Positions 26,799 through 35,954 of a stretch of 64,000 nucleotides of DNA are shown piece by piece; the first letter of the stretch is position 1, and the number at the start of each line of letters is the position of its first letter. Position numbers and translations under genes: made by a program. The stretch spans positions 124,001 to 188,000 of the forward strand of contig NZ_CP049245.1 of assembly GCF_011046245.1 (NCBI RefSeq). The letters are read 5' to 3'. Source of the stretch: Allorhizobium pseudoryzae. GTDB taxonomy: Bacteria; Pseudomonadota; Alphaproteobacteria; Rhizobiales; Rhizobiaceae. The notes beneath the pieces are model-generated. The model was not told the origin of the DNA. It saw only the letters and a list, made by a program, of their open reading frames with translations, and ran no database searches.

Positions 26799-27977
26799 TT
26801 ACTTGTCGTTTCGTTCTGGCGGCGTCCTGGGGCCGCTTTGTCCGGTTCGGCTCTGATCGAGCTTGGCGTTGGCAAGCCCCATGATCGAACCGGCATAGGC
26901 TCCGGGCGAACCGATTGCCTTTTCCTTGGCAGCCGAACCCGCAGCCTTTCCAGCCGACCCGATCCCGGCGCCCATGCCGCGAAGCGCTGCCGCGGCGAAT
27001 GAGGATCCTGCTGCGCGCGCGGATTGAGCTGCTGCTGCGCCGGCTCCGACAGCACCTGCGGCCAGCGACACCGCGCCAAGTGCAAAGGATGCGGCCTGCC
27101 CACTGTGGCGGATGCTTTCCATGCCGCCCGTGACCGATGCCCCTTGCACAACACCTTGAATGATATTGGGGACGTACATGGCGACAATGAAGACCACGAC
27201 CGCGATCCCGGCGATCGCCAATGCGGTCTGAAACTGGTCCCCGACGTCGGGCCGGTTAGCTAGGCCCGTCAAGACTTCGGAACCGATCCGGGAAATCATG
27301 ACCAACGCCATCAGTTTCATGCCAACCGAGAAAGCATAGATCAGGTACCGGATGGCAAAGTCCTTGGTGAAGGACGAGCCTCCCAATCCGAGCATGATCA
27401 TGCCGGCGAGCAGACCGAGATACATCTCGACCATCACGGATACGAAGATCGCGGCAACGAGCGAGAATGCGATCACCGTTACGACCATCGCAAAGGCCGC
27501 CGAAATTGCGAGCGCGTTGTCCTCGAACAGCCCGAATTGCACCTTCTCTGACATCTTGGTCGCGACGGTTAGACCTGCGTTGAACACATCGGCTGGCGAA
27601 GCCGTGCCTCCACCAGCGCCGATCTGAAACAGGCTATCGACGACCGCCTTCGCGAAGGTCGGACCCTGCGCGAGAACGAAAGCGAAGAAGCCCACGAACA
27701 TGATGCGCCGGACCAGTTCAGCGAACCAGCTGTCAAGGGATGCGGCCTGAAGCGCCAGCCAGACGGCGGCAATACCGATTTCGATCCCTGCGAGAATCCA
27801 GAATAGAGATCTCGCCGCATCCATGACGGTGCTCTCCCAACCCTTCGCGGCAGTGGTGATCTCGTTCTGGAGGGCTGTCAGGACCGACCCCTCCTGCGCA
27901 ATTGCGGGCTGGACCGACACGGCGATGAATGCGACGAGCATCGCAAGGCCCTTGATCGTTTTGAGCTCAGAGGTCAT
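26799..27977 (-). CDS. trbL: Conjugal transfer protein TrbL (VirB6-like)
   Basis: About 392 aa polytopic inner-membrane protein with a signal-like start, at least five helices between about 60 and 270, and an Ala/Gly-rich C-terminal tail (SFAAAALRGMGAGIGSAGKAAGS), all typical of TrbL. It forms part of the substrate path across the inner membrane. The start at 27977 overlaps the trbK stop; 27983 (two residues longer) is close and possible. Confidence 0.92.
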   Translation of the reverse strand: MTSELKTIKGLAMLVAFIAVSVQPAIAQEGSVLTALQNEITTAAKGWESTVMDAARSLFWILAGIEIGIAAVWLALQAASLDSWFAELVRRIMFVGFFAFVLAQGPTFAKAVVDSLFQIGAGGGTASPADVFNAGLTVATKMSEKVQFGLFEDNALAISAAFAMVVTVIAFSLVAAIFVSVMVEMYLGLLAGMIMLGLGGSSFTKDFAIRYLIYAFSVGMKLMALVMISRIGSEVLTGLANRPDVGDQFQTALAIAGIAVVVFIVAMYVPNIIQGVVQGASVTGGMESIRHSGQAASFALGAVSLAAGAVGAGAAAAQSARAAGSSFAAAALRGMGAGIGSAGKAAGSAAKEKAIGSPGAYAGSIMGLANAKLDQSRTGQSGPRTPPERNDK

Positions 27978-28158
27978 TCGCATACCACTCGATCTTCATC
28001 TTCTCGCCGCCCGACGTCGGATACTCCTTCGTCGACCCAAAGAATTTTTCGTGCCGTTCATGCGCCACCTGTCTCTGGGAGATCAGGAACCACAGGCCTG
28101 TTGCACCGAATGAGATGATTACGGCGGTCATGGCCAGGATCAGCTTTGTTCTCACCAT
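27967..28158 (-). CDS. trbK: Entry-exclusion protein TrbK
   Basis: 63 aa with one N-terminal hydrophobic segment (LILAMTAVIISFGATGLWFLI) and a short polar tail, in the place of trbK between trbJ and trbL. TrbK proteins block redundant conjugation between cells already holding the plasmid. The tail (R-x-E-x-FF-x-ST ... TSGGEKMKIEW) is nearly the same as the C-terminus of the preceding TrbJ. It overlaps trbJ by 7 nt and trbL by about 11 nt. Confidence 0.82.
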   Translation of the reverse strand: MVRTKLILAMTAVIISFGATGLWFLISQRQVAHERHEKFFGSTKEYPTSGGEKMKIEWYANDL

Positions 28159-28955
28159 TCCACTTTCATTTTCTCGCCGCCGGATGTTGAGGGCGCAGTT
28201 GATTTGAAGAATGCCTCACGGCGGGCCTGCGTGAGGTCCTTGTCCGTCTGCTCGGTCTGCAGCCAGGTTCCCATCATCGTCATCTGCTGGGAGACAAGAC
28301 CGCGCAGCTTCTGCATCTGAGACACCTGTTGAGCGGCGATCTGGTGTCCGACCTGGAGAGCCTTCATCTGGCCGTCGGCAGACTCCGACATCGATCGCAG
28401 CGAACGCATCGTGCCCTCCTCGGTATCGAACTGATCCGCTGTCAGGCTTGCTGCCTTCAGCGTGCTGCCGATCGTGTCCCGGTTCGTATCCGACCAGGAC
28501 TGGTAGGTGCTCGAGAAGGATTCGGCATTGGGCAGATTGGTCTTCAGGTCCGCATAGCTCTTGAAACGCTGCTGAAGGACGTCGTCGGCATTGCCCATCG
28601 AAAACGAGATGCTCTGCCCTTGATCAACGATGTTGCGCAGACGGTTGAGATCGCTCTCGACCTGGCCCCAGATATGATCAGGAAGCTGCGTCGTGTTCTG
28701 TAGCATGTTCTCGTAAATCTTCAGCTGGTTCTGGATCTGCTCGGCGAGTTGCGTGATCTGCGTCAGCTGGTTATCGACCTGCAGGCCAGAGCTTTTCAGA
28801 AGGTCAATGAGCTGCGCATTGTTGGCAAGCTGCGTCCATTCGGTGGCAGCGCCCGTTACAGATCCCGCATGGGCGGAAGCAATCGGCAACAGCGCGATGA
28901 CCGCAGTCATCGTTGCAACGATCCAATTAGTGGACGTTGAGGTGCGACCTGGCAT
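28152..28955 (-). CDS. trbJ: Conjugal transfer protein TrbJ (VirB5-like)
   Basis: 267 aa secreted protein with a signal peptide (IVATMTAVIALLPIASAHA-GS) and a long helical body (LTQITQLAEQIQNQLKIYENML), as in VirB5/TrbJ minor pilins. The ATG at 28955 lies inside the end of trbE, the usual arrangement; a longer reading to 28997 is less likely. Its last residues, TSGGEKMKVEW, match the tail of TrbK. Confidence 0.9.
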   Translation of the reverse strand: MPGRTSTSTNWIVATMTAVIALLPIASAHAGSVTGAATEWTQLANNAQLIDLLKSSGLQVDNQLTQITQLAEQIQNQLKIYENMLQNTTQLPDHIWGQVESDLNRLRNIVDQGQSISFSMGNADDVLQQRFKSYADLKTNLPNAESFSSTYQSWSDTNRDTIGSTLKAASLTADQFDTEEGTMRSLRSMSESADGQMKALQVGHQIAAQQVSQMQKLRGLVSQQMTMMGTWLQTEQTDKDLTQARREAFFKSTAPSTSGGEKMKVEW

Positions 28956-31383
28956 CGCGAACTCCTCTCGATTGAAGCCAATGGGCAGGCCATTCATGGC
29001 CGTATTCCGCCTTCAGCGCGCGGATCCGCTTCAGATCCTCCTTTCCAGAAGCGCCCACGAAGCTCAGCGTCACCGGCCCGAGCGACATGTCAAAGAGCCG
29101 CCGTCCGTCTGGCGTGGCGACGTAGTATTCGCGTTTCGGGATGGCGCCCGAGACAATCTCAATCTGGCGCTCGTTGAACCCGATCCGCTCATAAAACTCG
29201 CGCGTCCCCGGCTCGCGCGCGGCACCATTCGGGAGGCAGATCTTGGTCGGGCAGGATTCCTTGAGCACGTCGATAATGCCGGAGCGTTCGGCGTCGGAGA
29301 TGGATTGTGTCGCCAGGACAACGGCGCAATTGGCCTTGCGGAGCACCTTCAGCCATTCCCTGATCTTGTCGCGAAACACCGCATGCCCGAGCATCAGCCA
29401 GGCCTCGTCGAGGAGGATGAGGCTAGGCGAGCCGTCCAGCCGTTTCTCGATCCGGTGGAAGAGATAGGTAAGGACGGGCACCAGATTACGCTCGCCCATG
29501 TTCATGAGCTGCTCGATCTCGAAGCACTGAAACGCCCGAAGCGTCAGGCCGTCCTCTTCCGCGTCAAGAAGCTGACCCATAGGGCCGTCGACTGTGTAGT
29601 GATGGAGCGCATCCTTGATTTCGCGCATCTGCACGCCGCTGACAAAGTCCGACAGCGACTTTCCAGGCGCCGTCGCCATCAGCCCGATCTGGCGGGAGAT
29701 CGCATTACGGTGATCAGGCGTGATGATGACGCCTTGAAGCGCGACGAGCATTTCGATCCACTCGGTTGCCCAAGCTCGATCTCCGTCTGTCGAAAGATCG
29801 AACAGCGGGCAGAACGCCAGTGCTCTGCCCTCCCCGTTTTGGTCATCGCCGATCTCATAATGATCGCCGCCGGCAGCGAGCGTCAGAGGAAGGAGCGAAT
29901 TGCCCTTGTCGAAGGCAAAGATTTGCGCGAACTCGTAACGACGGAATTGCGCTGCGATCAAAGCGAGAAGGGTCGACTTCCCCGAGCCCGTCGGTCCGAA
30001 GATCAAGGTGTGGCCAACGTCGTCGACATGCAGGTTCAGGCGGAACGGCGTTGAACCCGACGCGACCTGCATCAGCGGCGGCGCGTTCGGCGGATAGAAC
30101 GGGCACGGCGCCACCGGGTTGCCCGACCATACCGTGTTCAGCGGGACGAGGTCCGCCAGATTGCTGGTATTGATCAGCGGCTCGCGGATATTGGCGTACC
30201 AGTTACCCGGTAGGCTTCCGAGAAACGCATCTGTTGCGTTCAGGGTCTCGATGCGAGCTCCGAAGCCTTCGGCCTGGACCAGCCGGCGTATGGCTTCGGC
30301 CTTTTCCTGTAACGCTTCTCTGTGGTGGTCGAAGAGGATGACCACAGGCGTGTAATAGCCATAGGCGACAAGCTGGGACGATGCCTGAGCGATCGCATCC
30401 TCGGTTTCGACGACCATGGTCATGGCATCCTGATCGACCGATCCATTTTGCGTCTGGAAGAGTTGATCGAAGAAGGGACGGACCTTCTGCTGCCACTTCT
30501 TTCGTGTGCGCTCGAGCTTCTGGCGTGCCTCTTCTGCGTCTAGGAAGATGAAGCGCGACGACCAGCGATAGGTCAGTGGCATCAGATCGAGATTGTTGAG
30601 GATACCGGGCCAGCTCTCGGCCGGCAGGCCATCGATGGAAACGACCGCTAGAAACCGGTTCTCAACCTTTGGCGTCAGGCCATGCTCCAGCTCCGCCGTC
30701 GCGAGCCAGTCGAGGTACATCGGGACCTCCGGCAAGCGGACTGGATGGCTCTCCCCCGTAATGCAAAATCGAACAAACTGCAGGAGATCGTCATAGCGCG
30801 CGAGCCGCTCCCTTCCCCTCTCGCGGACTTCGCGGGTCTGCATGCGGGCGATCGACAGGGTATTGGCAAGGTATTGTTCGATTTCCCGGATGGCGTTGCG
30901 GAACATGAACAGGACGGTGTCGGCATAGGATTTTTTCCGGCTCTCCTCGTCCGAATAGATGTACTTGGTGAGCGCCGTCTTCTTCGACTCAATCGGTCGG
31001 TAGGTCAGGATAATGGCATGTTTGCTTTCGAAATGCCCCTGCTCCCGCTGGAAATGAGTTCTGCGCTCGATATCGATGGCACGGGTGACAGGGTCCGGAA
31101 AATGGCACTGGTCTGGGGACGGATAGTCAACCGTCGGCACCCGGACCGCTTCGACCTGGATCATCCACCCCGTGCCCAAGCGCGACAGGATTGCATTGAT
31201 CTGCCGCGACAACTCGTTGCGCTCGTAATCGGTGGCGCTTTCGGAGTCCGGGCCTGCGAAGTACCAGCCAGCCATCAGGCTTCCGTCCTTCAAGAGCAGG
31301 ACGCCGTTGTCGACCAGGCCGGCATAGGGAACGAGATCGGCGAATGAGGGACCGGTCACGCGGAAACGTTTGAGGGCAACCAT
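28927..31383 (-). CDS. trbE: Conjugal transfer ATPase TrbE (VirB4-like)
   Basis: 818 aa, the usual TrbE length. It starts MVALKRFR-x-GPSFADLVPYAG, as in Ti-plasmid TrbE. N-terminal VirB4 domain to about 400, then the ATPase domain with Walker A GPTGSGKSTLLA (about 470) and Walker B SLILLDEAWLMLG (about 660), followed by VLATQSISDAERSG. It powers pilus assembly and DNA transfer at the inner membrane. The ATG at 31383 has an AAAGGTG site and leaves 10 nt after trbD; the 25 extra upstream residues would overlap trbD. Confidence 0.95.
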   Translation of the reverse strand: MVALKRFRVTGPSFADLVPYAGLVDNGVLLLKDGSLMAGWYFAGPDSESATDYERNELSRQINAILSRLGTGWMIQVEAVRVPTVDYPSPDQCHFPDPVTRAIDIERRTHFQREQGHFESKHAIILTYRPIESKKTALTKYIYSDEESRKKSYADTVLFMFRNAIREIEQYLANTLSIARMQTREVRERGRERLARYDDLLQFVRFCITGESHPVRLPEVPMYLDWLATAELEHGLTPKVENRFLAVVSIDGLPAESWPGILNNLDLMPLTYRWSSRFIFLDAEEARQKLERTRKKWQQKVRPFFDQLFQTQNGSVDQDAMTMVVETEDAIAQASSQLVAYGYYTPVVILFDHHREALQEKAEAIRRLVQAEGFGARIETLNATDAFLGSLPGNWYANIREPLINTSNLADLVPLNTVWSGNPVAPCPFYPPNAPPLMQVASGSTPFRLNLHVDDVGHTLIFGPTGSGKSTLLALIAAQFRRYEFAQIFAFDKGNSLLPLTLAAGGDHYEIGDDQNGEGRALAFCPLFDLSTDGDRAWATEWIEMLVALQGVIITPDHRNAISRQIGLMATAPGKSLSDFVSGVQMREIKDALHHYTVDGPMGQLLDAEEDGLTLRAFQCFEIEQLMNMGERNLVPVLTYLFHRIEKRLDGSPSLILLDEAWLMLGHAVFRDKIREWLKVLRKANCAVVLATQSISDAERSGIIDVLKESCPTKICLPNGAAREPGTREFYERIGFNERQIEIVSGAIPKREYYVATPDGRRLFDMSLGPVTLSFVGASGKEDLKRIRALKAEYGHEWPAHWLQSRGVRDARSHLNVH

Positions 31384-31393
31384 CGGGACACCT

Positions 31394-31678
31394 TTAGTAT
31401 CTTCGCCACGGCGCGGCTGTTGGCCGGTAGTGGGGTTTGTAGGAAATGTGTCGGGCATAGACCTGCCGCATCAACGGATCGGACTTGGCCATCATGCGAA
31501 GGAGACCGACGATGACGATCCAGACCGCAACACCAAAGAGAGCGGAATACACCGTCAGCACGACGAAGATCAGGATCACGGCCGCAAGCCCGGTGATCAG
31601 CACCAGTTCGCGGTCGGCGCCGATCAAGAGGTTCGGACGCGACAGCGCACGATGGATACGATTGCGGTGGAGGCTCAC
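31394..31678 (-). CDS. trbD: Conjugal transfer protein TrbD (VirB3-like)
   Basis: 94 aa inner-membrane protein. N-terminal [20 protein letters not shown] signature, then hydrophobic segments ([30 protein letters not shown]). It accompanies the pilin and TrbE. The start overlaps the trbC stop by 4 nt. Confidence 0.92.
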   Translation of the reverse strand: MSLHRNRIHRALSRPNLLIGADRELVLITGLAAVILIFVVLTVYSALFGVAVWIVIVGLLRMMAKSDPLMRQVYARHISYKPHYRPTAAPWRRY

Positions 31679-32052
31679 GATGCCCCCTCCCCTTCCCCGT
31701 CCGAGTTGAGCAACGTGACCTGCTCCGGTGGCAAGCCGATAGACGCTCCGGTGGCGCCAAAGAGACCAACGATCGTTGTCGCACCGAGCAGGATGCCGGC
31801 GACCAGGACGACGTACATGAGCCTGCGAGCGAAATCGTTGAGCTCACCGCCAAAGATCAGCATACCGCCGGCGATCGCAACGGCCGCCAGTGCGATATAG
31901 CCTGCGACCGGACCAGTGATGGATTCCTGGATCTGTTCAAGCGGCCCTTCCCAGGGAAGACTTCCGCCCGAACTGGCGAGAGCTGGCGTCGCAGCGGCGA
32001 ACGCTGCAATCGCGAATGCGGTCATCGTTAAGACTAGCCTTTTAAGCTGCAT
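31675..32052 (-). CDS. trbC: Conjugal transfer pilin TrbC (VirB2-like)
   Basis: About 125 aa prepilin: a signal peptide ([21 protein letters not shown]) and two hydrophobic helices ([20 protein letters not shown] and [22 protein letters not shown]) joined by ELNDFARR. TrbC-type pilins are processed and may be circularised. The ATG at 32052 lies within the end of trbB; the longer frame to 32100 is not needed. Confidence 0.92.
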   Translation of the reverse strand: MQLKRLVLTMTAFAIAAFAAATPALASSGGSLPWEGPLEQIQESITGPVAGYIALAAVAIAGGMLIFGGELNDFARRLMYVVLVAGILLGATTIVGLFGATGASIGLPPEQVTLLNSDGEGEGAS

Positions 32053-33007
32053 TTCGGCTCTCCTCGGCATAAGATTCCGTCTGGTATCGGCCCCCCGCAA
32101 AGCCGGTGACGTGGACGATGTCGCTGATCCGGCGGCCCTTGGCAGTTCGTTCGATCGAGATGATCACATCGACAGCATCAGCGATGATGGCCTGAATCGG
32201 CTGGTGACTGGCCTCGGCGGTCAGCTGCTCGAGGCGCTGAAGCGCGGAGCGTGCGCTGTTGGCGTGGATTGTTGCCACACCTCCGGGATGACCCGTGTTC
32301 CAGGCTTTTAGCATGGTCAGCGCGGCGCCATCACGCACTTCGCCAACGATGATCCTGTCTGGTCGAAGGCGCATGGTGCTTTTCAAGAGACGTGAAATGT
32401 CCACGCCGTCGCTTGTGTGCAGGCTGACAACGTTGTCGGCACTGCATTGGATTTCTGCGGTGTCCTCGAGGATAATAAGCCGCTCGCGTGGTGAGCGCGC
32501 CGAAATCTCGCTGACGATCGCATTGACGAGCGTCGTCTTGCCCGTACCCGTTCCGCCGCACACGATGATGTTCTTTCGTGCCTGGACTGCATTCCGGATG
32601 GTCTCCGCCTGCGCGTGCGTCATCAATGCGCTGGAAACGTATTCGTCCAAGGCAATGACGCGCGACGCCCTTCTGCGAATGGCAAAGGTCGGCCCGGTCA
32701 CCACAGGAGGCAACAGACCTTCAAAACGATGCCCGCTGATCGGCAATTCGCCCGAAACAATCGGCTGATTTGTATTGACGTCGAAACGAAGCGCGTGTGC
32801 GACCGCTCCGATAATTGTCTCTGCTGCCGTCAACGACAAACATCCGGCATCCTCTATGGCCTTGCCGACACGCTCGATGAATAGCTGGCCGTCGGGATTA
32901 AGCATGATTTCAACGACCTCATCGTCGACAAGTGCGTTGCAAAGCTTTTCTCCAAGCGCCTCATGAAGTTTGCGAACCAACCTGATCTGCGAAAGCCCCC
33001 CAGTCAC
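32042..33007 (-). CDS. trbB: Conjugal transfer ATPase TrbB (VirB11-like)
   Basis: About 321 aa hexameric traffic ATPase. Visible: [29 protein letters not shown], Walker [15 protein letters not shown] (about 160), the Asp box [11 protein letters not shown], Walker B-like [16 protein letters not shown] and the His box [12 protein letters not shown]. The GTG at 33007 has AAGGGGG upstream and gives the length of Ti-plasmid TrbB (323 aa); an in-frame ATG at 33097 would add 30 residues unlike the family. It is first in the trb operon here; on Ti-type plasmids traI precedes it. Confidence 0.93.
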   Translation of the reverse strand: MTGGLSQIRLVRKLHEALGEKLCNALVDDEVVEIMLNPDGQLFIERVGKAIEDAGCLSLTAAETIIGAVAHALRFDVNTNQPIVSGELPISGHRFEGLLPPVVTGPTFAIRRRASRVIALDEYVSSALMTHAQAETIRNAVQARKNIIVCGGTGTGKTTLVNAIVSEISARSPRERLIILEDTAEIQCSADNVVSLHTSDGVDISRLLKSTMRLRPDRIIVGEVRDGAALTMLKAWNTGHPGGVATIHANSARSALQRLEQLTAEASHQPIQAIIADAVDVIISIERTAKGRRISDIVHVTGFAGGRYQTESYAEESRNAA

Positions 33008-33570
33008 ACGAGACCCCCTTTGATGTTGGCGAGCAAAACAGGCGTGGATAGCGAGCCCCCTGAACCCCATGTCGTGAAAATGGCCTCGCATGGACATTCA
33101 AGGCTGGCTCGCTGCGCCAAAGCGGGATGCATGGGCGTTCCTTCCTTTTGTGCCAACACATCCGGTCTTTGAGTGGACGCCATTGCGTGCTGGCCTACTT
33201 GGTGATCGTCAGTTCGGATGCGCAGTCACTTCAACACGGCGTGAAAGCGAGCGGTACCTGTTGAATTCTACAGGTTCGATTCGGGGAAGAATCGGCGAAC
33301 AAAGCGGAACTGGCTCTCTTGCCACCAATCAGGTGGGATAGACCTCTGGGGATTCACAGGAGAACAGGACGGCAACCAGTCCGACGTAGTAGCCTGGTAA
33401 ATATCTGATTCAACGAAGGGAATCGTAAAACGTGCAGGATCACTGGCTCCAACGGCGCGACGGTTGAACCATCCGTTAACGCTAAAGTCCTTGCTGAGGC
33501 TCGAGAATCGGGAATAATAACGGTTAGAGCGTGAAAACAGCCCGAAAATCGTTATCTGAGAGTTTGACCG
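33008..33570. promoter_or_regulatory. Divergent trb/rep control region (563 bp)
   Basis: No gene of traI type or any other convincing ORF is present. The region holds the lux box at 33256-33275, roughly midway (about 250 bp from trbB and 295 bp from repA). On Ti plasmids the same gap contains traI promoter and tra boxes that let TraR raise both conjugation and copy number. The repA-proximal 100 bp is A+T-richer and likely holds the repABC promoter. Confidence 0.6.
33256..33275. promoter_or_regulatory. Lux box (ACCTGT-N8-ACAGGT)
   Basis: A 20-bp dyad with 18 of 20 positions symmetric: arms ACCTGT and ACAGGT around TGAATTCT. The arms are identical to those of the classical Vibrio fischeri lux box. 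It lies between the trb and rep operons and nowhere else that I could find in the window. The natural ligand-bound binder would be the LuxR-type protein at 20907, or another such protein elsewhere in the cell. Confidence 0.75.
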
Positions 33571-34782
33571 ATGACTGCCACAGCAAGTGCGACTGCGAGA
33601 GAGTTGCAAATGCACTTCGAAGATCAGATTCTTGAGCAAGGCGATCTGATCTCAAAAAAGCTGCATCTTCTCAGCATGCAACGATTCCCGCCGAATGCGA
33701 AAAAGAACCTTCGCGCCTTTTCTCTTGCTGAAGTTGCCAATTATGTTGGCGTCTCGCAAAGTACCCTGAAGAAGCTCCATCTTGATGGCAGGGGCCCCGC
33801 TCCTCAAACCTCTGCTTCGGGCAGGCGCAGCTATACGGCTGCGCAGATGCTCGAACTGCGGCAGTATCTCGATACCCATGGTCGTTCTGACAGCCGCATG
33901 TATGTCCCACATCGGCGAAACGGTGAGAAGCTCCAGGTTGTTGCCGTCGTCAACTTCAAGGGAGGCTCAGGCAAGACGACGACCGCGGCCCATCTTGCAC
34001 AATATCTGGCGCTGACCGGTCACAGGGTCCTCGCAATCGATCTCGACCCACAGGCGTCACTTTCGTCTCTTCATGGGTTTCAGCCGGAGCTTGATCAGGT
34101 TCCGTCTCTTTATGATGCTATTCGATACGATAACAACCGTGCACACATCGCCGATATTATTCGCCCGACAAATTTTCCTGGACTGGACATTATTCCTGCC
34201 AACCTCGACCTGCAGGAATACGAATACGACACCCCCCTTGCCATGGCCGACAAGACCACAAATGAGGGTAAAACGTTCTTCACTCGGATGTCGCGTGCCT
34301 TGAAAGATGTCGACGAGCGGTATGATGTGGTCGTGATCGACTGCCCGCCTCAGCTCGGATACCTCACATTGACCGCACTCACCGCAGCGACCAGCGTCTT
34401 GATTACCATCCATCCTCAGATGCTGGATGTCATGTCCATGGGGCAGTTTCTGCTCATGCTCGGCGGCATTTTGAAGCCAATTCGTGCGGCCGGCGCCGAA
34501 GTAAACCTGTCGTGGTACCGTTACTTGATCACGCGTTACGAGCCGACTGATGTCCCCCAAACCCAGATGATGGGTTTCATGACGACGATGTTTCACGAGT
34601 TCATGCTGAAGAACCAAATGTTGAAGTCAACCGCCATATCCGACGCCGGCATAACCAAGCAGACGTTATATGAGGTCGAACGTAGCGCCATGAACCGCGG
34701 AACCTATGACAGAGCCATCGAGTCGCTTGACGCGGTGAACTCAGAAATCGCCGACTTGATCCATCAATCATGGGGCCGATGA
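33571..34782 (+). CDS. repA: Plasmid partition ATPase RepA (ParA-like)
   Basis: 403 aa. N-terminal helix-turn-helix (about 48-100: FSLAEVANYVGVSQSTLKKLHLDGRG) and a ParA-type ATPase with deviant Walker A KGGSGKTTT (130-138), IDLDPQASLSSLHG, and VVVIDCPPQLGYLT. It partitions the plasmid with RepB and represses its own operon. First gene of repABC, with the standard length for the family. Confidence 0.96.
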   Translation: MTATASATARELQMHFEDQILEQGDLISKKLHLLSMQRFPPNAKKNLRAFSLAEVANYVGVSQSTLKKLHLDGRGPAPQTSASGRRSYTAAQMLELRQYLDTHGRSDSRMYVPHRRNGEKLQVVAVVNFKGGSGKTTTAAHLAQYLALTGHRVLAIDLDPQASLSSLHGFQPELDQVPSLYDAIRYDNNRAHIADIIRPTNFPGLDIIPANLDLQEYEYDTPLAMADKTTNEGKTFFTRMSRALKDVDERYDVVVIDCPPQLGYLTLTALTAATSVLITIHPQMLDVMSMGQFLLMLGGILKPIRAAGAEVNLSWYRYLITRYEPTDVPQTQMMGFMTTMFHEFMLKNQMLKSTAISDAGITKQTLYEVERSAMNRGTYDRAIESLDAVNSEIADLIHQSWGR

Positions 34783-34783
34783 G

Positions 34784-34797
34784 TTGTCAGCTGACAA
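34784..34797. repeat. parS-like palindrome in the repA-repB gap
   Basis: TTGTCAGCTGACAA is a perfect 14-bp palindrome starting 1 bp after the repA stop. With flanking bases it fits GTT-N4-GC-N4-AA, one base from the repABC parS consensus (GTT-N4-GC-N4-AAC). RepB is the expected binder. Placement between repA and repB is known for some Ti-type plasmids. Confidence 0.7.
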
Positions 34798-34851
34798 ATT
34801 CGACCTTTTTTTCCATAAAAACAATGCATTGATACGGAACGGAGTGAAGCG

Positions 34852-35826
34852 ATGGCTCGGAAGAATCTGCTCGACGGACTGAATGACCTCAGCAGCGATC
34901 ACGGCCCGGCAACGATGTACCCCATGCGCGGTGCGGGCAAATCTCTCGTTCGCTCCCTCGATGAACTGGCAAAACAGGCCGATAAATATCTGGAAGGCGA
35001 AGTCGTGCTCGAAATCGATCCCGATCTTGTTGATGATTCGTTCGTCCAAGATCGGCTGGTCAAAGAAAACGACGATTTTCGAGAGCTTGTGGAGGCAATA
35101 AGAGTTCGCGGACAAGATACGCCGATCCTAGTGCGTCCACATGGGTCAGAGACTGGGCGATACCAAGTGGTCTTTGGTCATCGGCGACTGCGCGCGGCAC
35201 GCGAACTTGGGCGAAAGGTCCGCGCGGTCGTCAAAGCCATTGATGACAAAAGCCATGTGATCGCGCAGGGGCAGGAAAATTCTGCGCGTGCCAATCTCAC
35301 ATTCATAGAGCGCGCGCTTTTTGCCAAGCGGCTGTGCGATCTTGGTTATGAGCGTGACGTCGTCACGGTCGCACTTGCGTCAAACGCAGCTGCCGTCTCA
35401 AAGATGCTGTCGGTCACCGAGCGAATTCCACAAGCCGTCATCGCAGCGGTTGGTGATGCCCCATCCGTAGGGCGGGAGCGATGGGTCGAACTCTCATTGC
35501 TGGTTGGAAAAGCCGGTAACGCACAAAGGGTGGATGCCGTGCTGACTGACGCCGAATTCGAACGGCTGACGTCGGATGAGCGGTTCTTGTTCCTGTACAA
35601 TACGCTGAATAAGTCATCGCGACCGGTGAAGAAGCAGGATCGGATTGGGTCAGCAACGACGTGGCAGACCCACGAGCGGGACGTTGTCGCCGACTTGAAG
35701 AAGACTGGGAGAGGGTATTCGATCTCTCTGAAAGCCAAGAACGCGACGCGGTTCGGAGATTATCTGGCGCGTAACCTCGACGTCATCTACCAGCAGTTTT
35801 TGGATGAACTAAAGAAAGAAGGATAG
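34852..35826 (+). CDS. repB: Plasmid partition protein RepB (ParB-like)
   Basis: 324 aa. It has the N-terminal MARKNLL motif, the ParB/RepB nuclease-like fold with GRYQVVFGHRRLRAARELG (about 103-121), the helix-turn-helix after ENSARANLTFIERALFAKRL (about 142-200), and a C-terminal dimerisation part. It binds parS and works with RepA in segregation. Lies 69 bp after repA. Confidence 0.95.
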   Translation: MARKNLLDGLNDLSSDHGPATMYPMRGAGKSLVRSLDELAKQADKYLEGEVVLEIDPDLVDDSFVQDRLVKENDDFRELVEAIRVRGQDTPILVRPHGSETGRYQVVFGHRRLRAARELGRKVRAVVKAIDDKSHVIAQGQENSARANLTFIERALFAKRLCDLGYERDVVTVALASNAAAVSKMLSVTERIPQAVIAAVGDAPSVGRERWVELSLLVGKAGNAQRVDAVLTDAEFERLTSDERFLFLYNTLNKSSRPVKKQDRIGSATTWQTHERDVVADLKKTGRGYSISLKAKNATRFGDYLARNLDVIYQQFLDELKKEG

Positions 35827-35836
35827 GAACCAAAAG

Positions 35837-35884
35837 AAAAAGGCCCCCAATCGGTCGCCCGTGGAAGCCCTTCTCGTGTCTAGC
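35837..35884 (-). ncRNA. Antisense ctRNA of repABC (inc-alpha)
   Basis: On the minus strand a promoter is visible: TTGACT (35919-35914), 17-nt spacer, GATTCT (35896-35891). The predicted RNA, about 48 nt, ends in a GC-rich stem-loop followed by TTTTTC (A-run at 35837-35841 on the plus strand). This matches the counter-transcribed RNA in the repB-repC gap that lowers RepC synthesis and gives incompatibility. Ends are approximate. Confidence 0.8.
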
Positions 35885-35954
35885 AGCTAGAGAATCGCAT
35901 TTCCCGGAATCATAGTCAAGTGCATTTGGCACCGATTTGGTGAGCAGATTTCTT

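Noticed and set aside
28753..30054. 433-codon rightward ORF
   Set aside because: It lies antisense to trbJ and trbE, both well-supported family members, and its translation has no motif. Long antisense ORFs are expected in high-GC coding DNA.
33008..33570. traI/luxI gene expected between trbB and repA
   Set aside because: All frames on both strands were read; nothing resembles an AHL synthase, so its absence is treated as real within this window.
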